Shown piece by piece: positions 6,652 to 8,904 of a stretch of 8,904 nucleotides of DNA. Position 1 is the stretch's first letter. Each line of letters starts with the position of its first letter. Source of the stretch: an archaeon (lineage in GTDB: Archaea > Undinarchaeota > Undinarchaeia > Undinarchaeales > JALTGF01). Under the pieces are notes generated by a model. It saw only the letters and a list, made by a program, of their open reading frames with translations. It was not told where the DNA came from and made no database searches. The stretch covers positions 1 through 8,904 of the forward strand of contig JALTGF010000132.1 in NCBI GenBank assembly GCA_027077325.1, read 5' to 3'. The translations under genes were made by a program, and so were the position numbers.

Positions 6652-7881
6652 ATGCTTTCAGTAGCCCCGTTTGCGATTACTGGGATAATCCTCATAATTG
6701 GATTTCTCGGAAACTACTTGTTTAAAAAATTATACATCCCAGACATCCTAATCCTAATATTTTTGGGGTTTCTATTAGGGCCTATTTTTGGGATAATCAA
6801 ATATGAAGCATTAACTCAAATTGTTCCAATCTTTATCTCACTTGCTCTTATCGTCATTTTGTTTGATGGGGGTCTTAACCTAAAGCTTAGCAAAGTTATC
6901 CAAAACGGCTCGCGTTCTGTTTTTCTAGCAACTTTTGGATTTATTACTTCCATTCTCATTACAACTGTATTTATGCGAGTTTTCTTCAGTTGGGACCTGC
7001 TTTCAAGCGCACTCCTTGGCTCAATAATTGGGGGGACAAGCTCATCAATTGTAATCCCCTTGATAACTCGAATTGAAGCATCTGATGTCGTGAAAACAAT
7101 ACTAAGTCTTGAAGCGGTCTTCACAGACACACTTGTAATTATTGTGAGCATTGCGCTTCTCCAACTTTCAGTTCAAGTTGACTCTAGGTCAGTGTATCTA
7201 ACCGCTGCAAAAGGAATAAGCAGTGCTTTTTCAATTGGCATTGTCCTTGGTTTTATTGCAGGCGTTTTCTGGCTTGGCATAATCAAAAAAATTCGTGGCG
7301 AAACCTATGATGATATTTTAACTCTTGCATTCGTTTTCCTCACCTATGCTGTTGTTGAAATTCTCGGCGGAAATGGAGCAATCTCTGCTTTAGTTTTTGG
7401 GCTCGTGCTTGGAAACGGGATTTCAATCTCAAAAATGCTTAAACGAAAAGAGCATGTGGAAGCTGGGGGGATTATGCTAAAGTTTAATGCAGAGATTTCA
7501 TTCTTTATAAGGACTTTCTTCTTTGTTTATCTTGGAATGATCGTCATGATATCTGATGTAGCATCAACTCTTCTAATAATCTTTTATGCAACTTTTCTGG
7601 CTATACTGCTGCTACTCGGTAGGTTTTTTGTTGTTTGGGTGTTCTCTCATGGCTCGAGTGTTTTAATTAAGCAAAATAAGCAATTAATCACGACAATGTT
7701 CCCCCGTGGCTTGTCAGCAGCAGTCCTTTCTCAGATGGTAATTGAAAGCAATATCCCTAACGCGTCTTTCCTGTCTGAATTTGTAATCTTTATAATTCTC
7801 ATAACTACAATCTTCTCTGCAGTAGGTGTCTCAGCCATTTCAAGAGAACAAAAAATATCAACAACTAAAAAAACAGCATAA
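6652..7881 (+). CDS. Cation:proton antiporter (Na+ or K+/H+, CPA/NhaP-like membrane domain)
   Basis: A 409-residue polytopic membrane protein with about a dozen hydrophobic segments, starting directly with one (APFAITGIILIIGFLGNYLF). It is a secondary antiporter exchanging Na+ or K+ for protons, so it would serve pH and ion balance. Family signatures include LIVILFDGGLNL (66-77), LGSIIGGTSSSIVIPL (122-137, the half-broken helix corresponding to the TDPxxV region of NhaP), LSLEAVFTD (151-159, with Glu154 and Asp159 the likely ion-binding acid), the IRTFFFVYLG helix with Arg287, and PRGLSAAV near 351-358. The ion-site motif is TD rather than the ND of typical NhaP or the DD of electrogenic CPA2 members, so ion and stoichiometry are open. 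It lacks the cytosolic TrkA/RCK-type C-terminal domain of related K+/H+ antiporters; the tail after the last helix is only about 15 residues. It diverges from rpa and is followed 49 bases later by scpB. Confidence 0.88.
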   Translation: MLSVAPFAITGIILIIGFLGNYLFKKLYIPDILILIFLGFLLGPIFGIIKYEALTQIVPIFISLALIVILFDGGLNLKLSKVIQNGSRSVFLATFGFITSILITTVFMRVFFSWDLLSSALLGSIIGGTSSSIVIPLITRIEASDVVKTILSLEAVFTDTLVIIVSIALLQLSVQVDSRSVYLTAAKGISSAFSIGIVLGFIAGVFWLGIIKKIRGETYDDILTLAFVFLTYAVVEILGGNGAISALVFGLVLGNGISISKMLKRKEHVEAGGIMLKFNAEISFFIRTFFFVYLGMIVMISDVASTLLIIFYATFLAILLLLGRFFVVWVFSHGSSVLIKQNKQLITTMFPRGLSAAVLSQMVIESNIPNASFLSEFVIFIILITTIFSAVGVSAISREQKISTTKKTA

Positions 7882-7896
7882 CTGCTGTAAAAACAC

Positions 7897-7908
7897 AAAT
7901 TTATTAAT
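7897..7908 (+). promoter_or_regulatory. Putative TATA box for scpB-rqcH
   Basis: AAATTTATTAAT lies in the 49-base gap after the antiporter stop and centres about 28 bases before ATG 7931. The following TCCATTTCTATATC holds no ribosome-binding site, so the scpB message may be leaderless. Confidence 0.5.
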
Positions 7909-7930
7909 CCACTTAATCCATTTCTATATC

Positions 7931-8662
7931 ATGAAAAAACTCATAGAGGCAGCACTTTTCATCTCCGGGAGGCAATTAAGCTTAAGTGAACTTTCCTCTA
8001 CTTTGGGTGTTAGTCCAAAGGAAATAAAGCAGGGAATTGAAGAATTAAAAAAAGATTACTCTAAAAGGAATACCCCTTTAAAAATTGTTGAGATCAACGG
8101 AAGTTATAAAATTGACTTACAACCTGAGTACTTAGAAAAAGTAAAGCAGTTTGCTCCTCAAATGGATATGAGCCGCGCGCTCATAACAACGCTCTCTTAT
8201 GTTGCTTATAAACAACCTGTAACCCAGTCAGAACTTGTAAAGAAATTTGGAAACAGAATTTATGAATATGTCAGCGAACTTGTTAAGCGCGGTTTAATTC
8301 GTGCAGAGCCATACCGGCATACAAAGCGACTTTCAACAACCAAAAAGCTCTTATCCTATCTTGGAAATGAGGATTTGGAAAAAATTAAGAAGGCAATTGA
8401 AGCCGCAAAACTTGAGAGAAAAGAACGGGCAGAATTTGAAAAGTCGCAGTTTTCAAGAGTGTTCAAAACAAGAAGAAGGAAAAAACTTGAAAGAGAAGTT
8501 CTCGAAAAGGAGTTAAGCCCAGAAGATTGGGCAGAAAGAATAAAACAGGAAAAGGAAAAGAGGCGGCAAGAAGTCCTTGACATATTTGACAAGGCAAAGC
8601 GCGCTAAAAAGAAACAGGACTTTGAGGACGACCTTGACATAATAACAGGAAAAAATGAATAA
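7931..8662 (+). CDS. scpB: Segregation and condensation protein B (ScpB), with a charged C-terminal extension
   Basis: Partner of the kleisin ScpA in the SMC condensin complex, which organises and segregates the chromosome. It has 243 residues. About 1-75 is the first winged helix (KKLIEAALFISGRQLSLSEL, then a GSYKIDL wing), and about 80-145 the second (LITTLSYVAYKQPVTQSELV, GNRIYEYVSELVKRGLI, TTKKLLSYLG). The tail, 146-243, is very rich in Lys, Arg and Glu and probably forms a long helix or coiled coil (KLERKERAEFEKSQFSRVFK, RRRKKLEREV); bacterial ScpB proteins usually stop soon after the second domain. The frame is open upstream to 7826 inside the antiporter gene, but those extra residues are unlike ScpB, and ATG 7931 gives the usual N-terminus and fits the TATA spacing. 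No scpA or smc lies in the window. The stop overlaps the next gene by 8 bases. Confidence 0.88.
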   Translation: MKKLIEAALFISGRQLSLSELSSTLGVSPKEIKQGIEELKKDYSKRNTPLKIVEINGSYKIDLQPEYLEKVKQFAPQMDMSRALITTLSYVAYKQPVTQSELVKKFGNRIYEYVSELVKRGLIRAEPYRHTKRLSTTKKLLSYLGNEDLEKIKKAIEAAKLERKERAEFEKSQFSRVFKTRRRKKLEREVLEKELSPEDWAERIKQEKEKRRQEVLDIFDKAKRAKKKQDFEDDLDIITGKNE

Positions 8663-8904
8663 AAGCAGGGAGTTCACATCCCTTGACACATTTTATATTG
8701 TTCAAGAATTGCAGGAACTAGTTGGGGCTTTCTTAAACAAGGTTTATATGAAGGGCTCGAGCATTTACTTAGTTTTTAGAAAATCTAAAACATATACTCT
8801 GGTAATTGGCCCAAATCATTTGCATTTAACAAACTACAAAACAGAGTTCCCAAAGCAGCCACCTATGTTTGCGATGCTCTTAAGAAAGCACTTAGTCGGA
8901 TCTA
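8655..8904 (+). CDS. rqcH: RqcH/NFACT-family ribosome quality-control protein, N-terminal fragment
   Basis: The first 83 codons of a gene that runs off the window; full-length relatives are several hundred residues. The visible part is the start of the NFACT-N domain: the LDTFYIVQELQELVGAFLNK opening (10-29), a strand pair with YTLVIGPNHLHLT, and the diagnostic P-PMFAMLLRKHL segment (70-80). RqcH and its eukaryotic relative Rqc2/NEMF bind stalled large ribosomal subunits and, with tRNA, add C-terminal tails (alanine in bacteria) to mark unfinished chains for destruction. An archaeal equivalent role is inferred. The catalytic parts lie beyond the end. ATG 8655 overlaps scpB's last 8 bases, in a different frame, with a weak AGGA 4 bases upstream, so translation is probably coupled to scpB. 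Confidence 0.85.
   Translation, partial: MNKSREFTSLDTFYIVQELQELVGAFLNKVYMKGSSIYLVFRKSKTYTLVIGPNHLHLTNYKTEFPKQPPMFAMLLRKHLVGS

Noticed and set aside
7873..7888. ACAGC/GCTGT hairpin at the end of the antiporter gene
   Set aside because: Only five pairs, and on the plus strand it is followed by A residues rather than T. A T-run follows only on the minus strand, where no gene is read through it.
7826..7930. N-terminal extension of ScpB inside the antiporter gene
   Set aside because: The added residues are unlike ScpB, while ATG 7931 gives a typical MKKLIEAALF start and fits the promoter spacing.
1..8904. A hidden defence system, CRISPR array or mobile element
   Set aside because: No direct-repeat array, transposase, integrase, terminal inverted repeats or nuclease-type gene is visible; genes are well packed with ordinary housekeeping functions.

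Overview
The window is AT-rich DNA from an archaeon. The evidence is a RadA recombinase, a multi-OB-fold replication protein A carrying a zinc ribbon, an archaeal-type ICC-like phosphoesterase, an ScpB with an archaeal-style charged tail, the start of an NFACT/RqcH protein, and TATA-like boxes about 24-29 bases ahead of several start codons. An RPA of this build points to the euryarchaeal or DPANN side rather than to Crenarchaeota. I cannot place it more precisely from sequence alone.

Layout. On the plus strand (1-3676) lie the 3' end of a metallophosphoesterase gene, a complete fused ABC exporter half-transporter, and a TPR-repeat protein. A short hairpin at about 3675-3694 separates this block from a convergent minus-strand block (3697-6559). 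Read in its own direction, that block holds rpa, then radA (2 bases apart), then a small membrane-anchored extracytoplasmic protein that I do not recognise and that ends in three LGGGNTQ repeats. A 92-base divergent promoter region (6560-6651) leads to a second plus-strand block: a cation:proton antiporter, scpB, and the 5' end of an rqcH-like gene that overlaps scpB by 8 bases and runs off the window.

How the genes fit together. RPA and RadA coat single-stranded DNA and carry out strand exchange, so their tight coupling makes a compact recombination-repair operon. ScpB (chromosome condensation) and RqcH (ribosome-associated quality control) are coupled translationally, but no pathway obviously links them. 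The exporter, antiporter and anchored repeat protein are envelope functions. I see no RNA genes, CRISPR arrays, insertion sequences or attachment sites, and no gene-free stretch above 100 bases.

The window is mostly ordinary chromosomal housekeeping content. The points most worth a second look are the repeat-tailed surface protein, the missing Q-loop glutamine in the ABC exporter, the GDEH variant of the phosphoesterase metal motif, the unrecognised N-terminal region of the TPR protein, and the apparently leaderless promoter layout.
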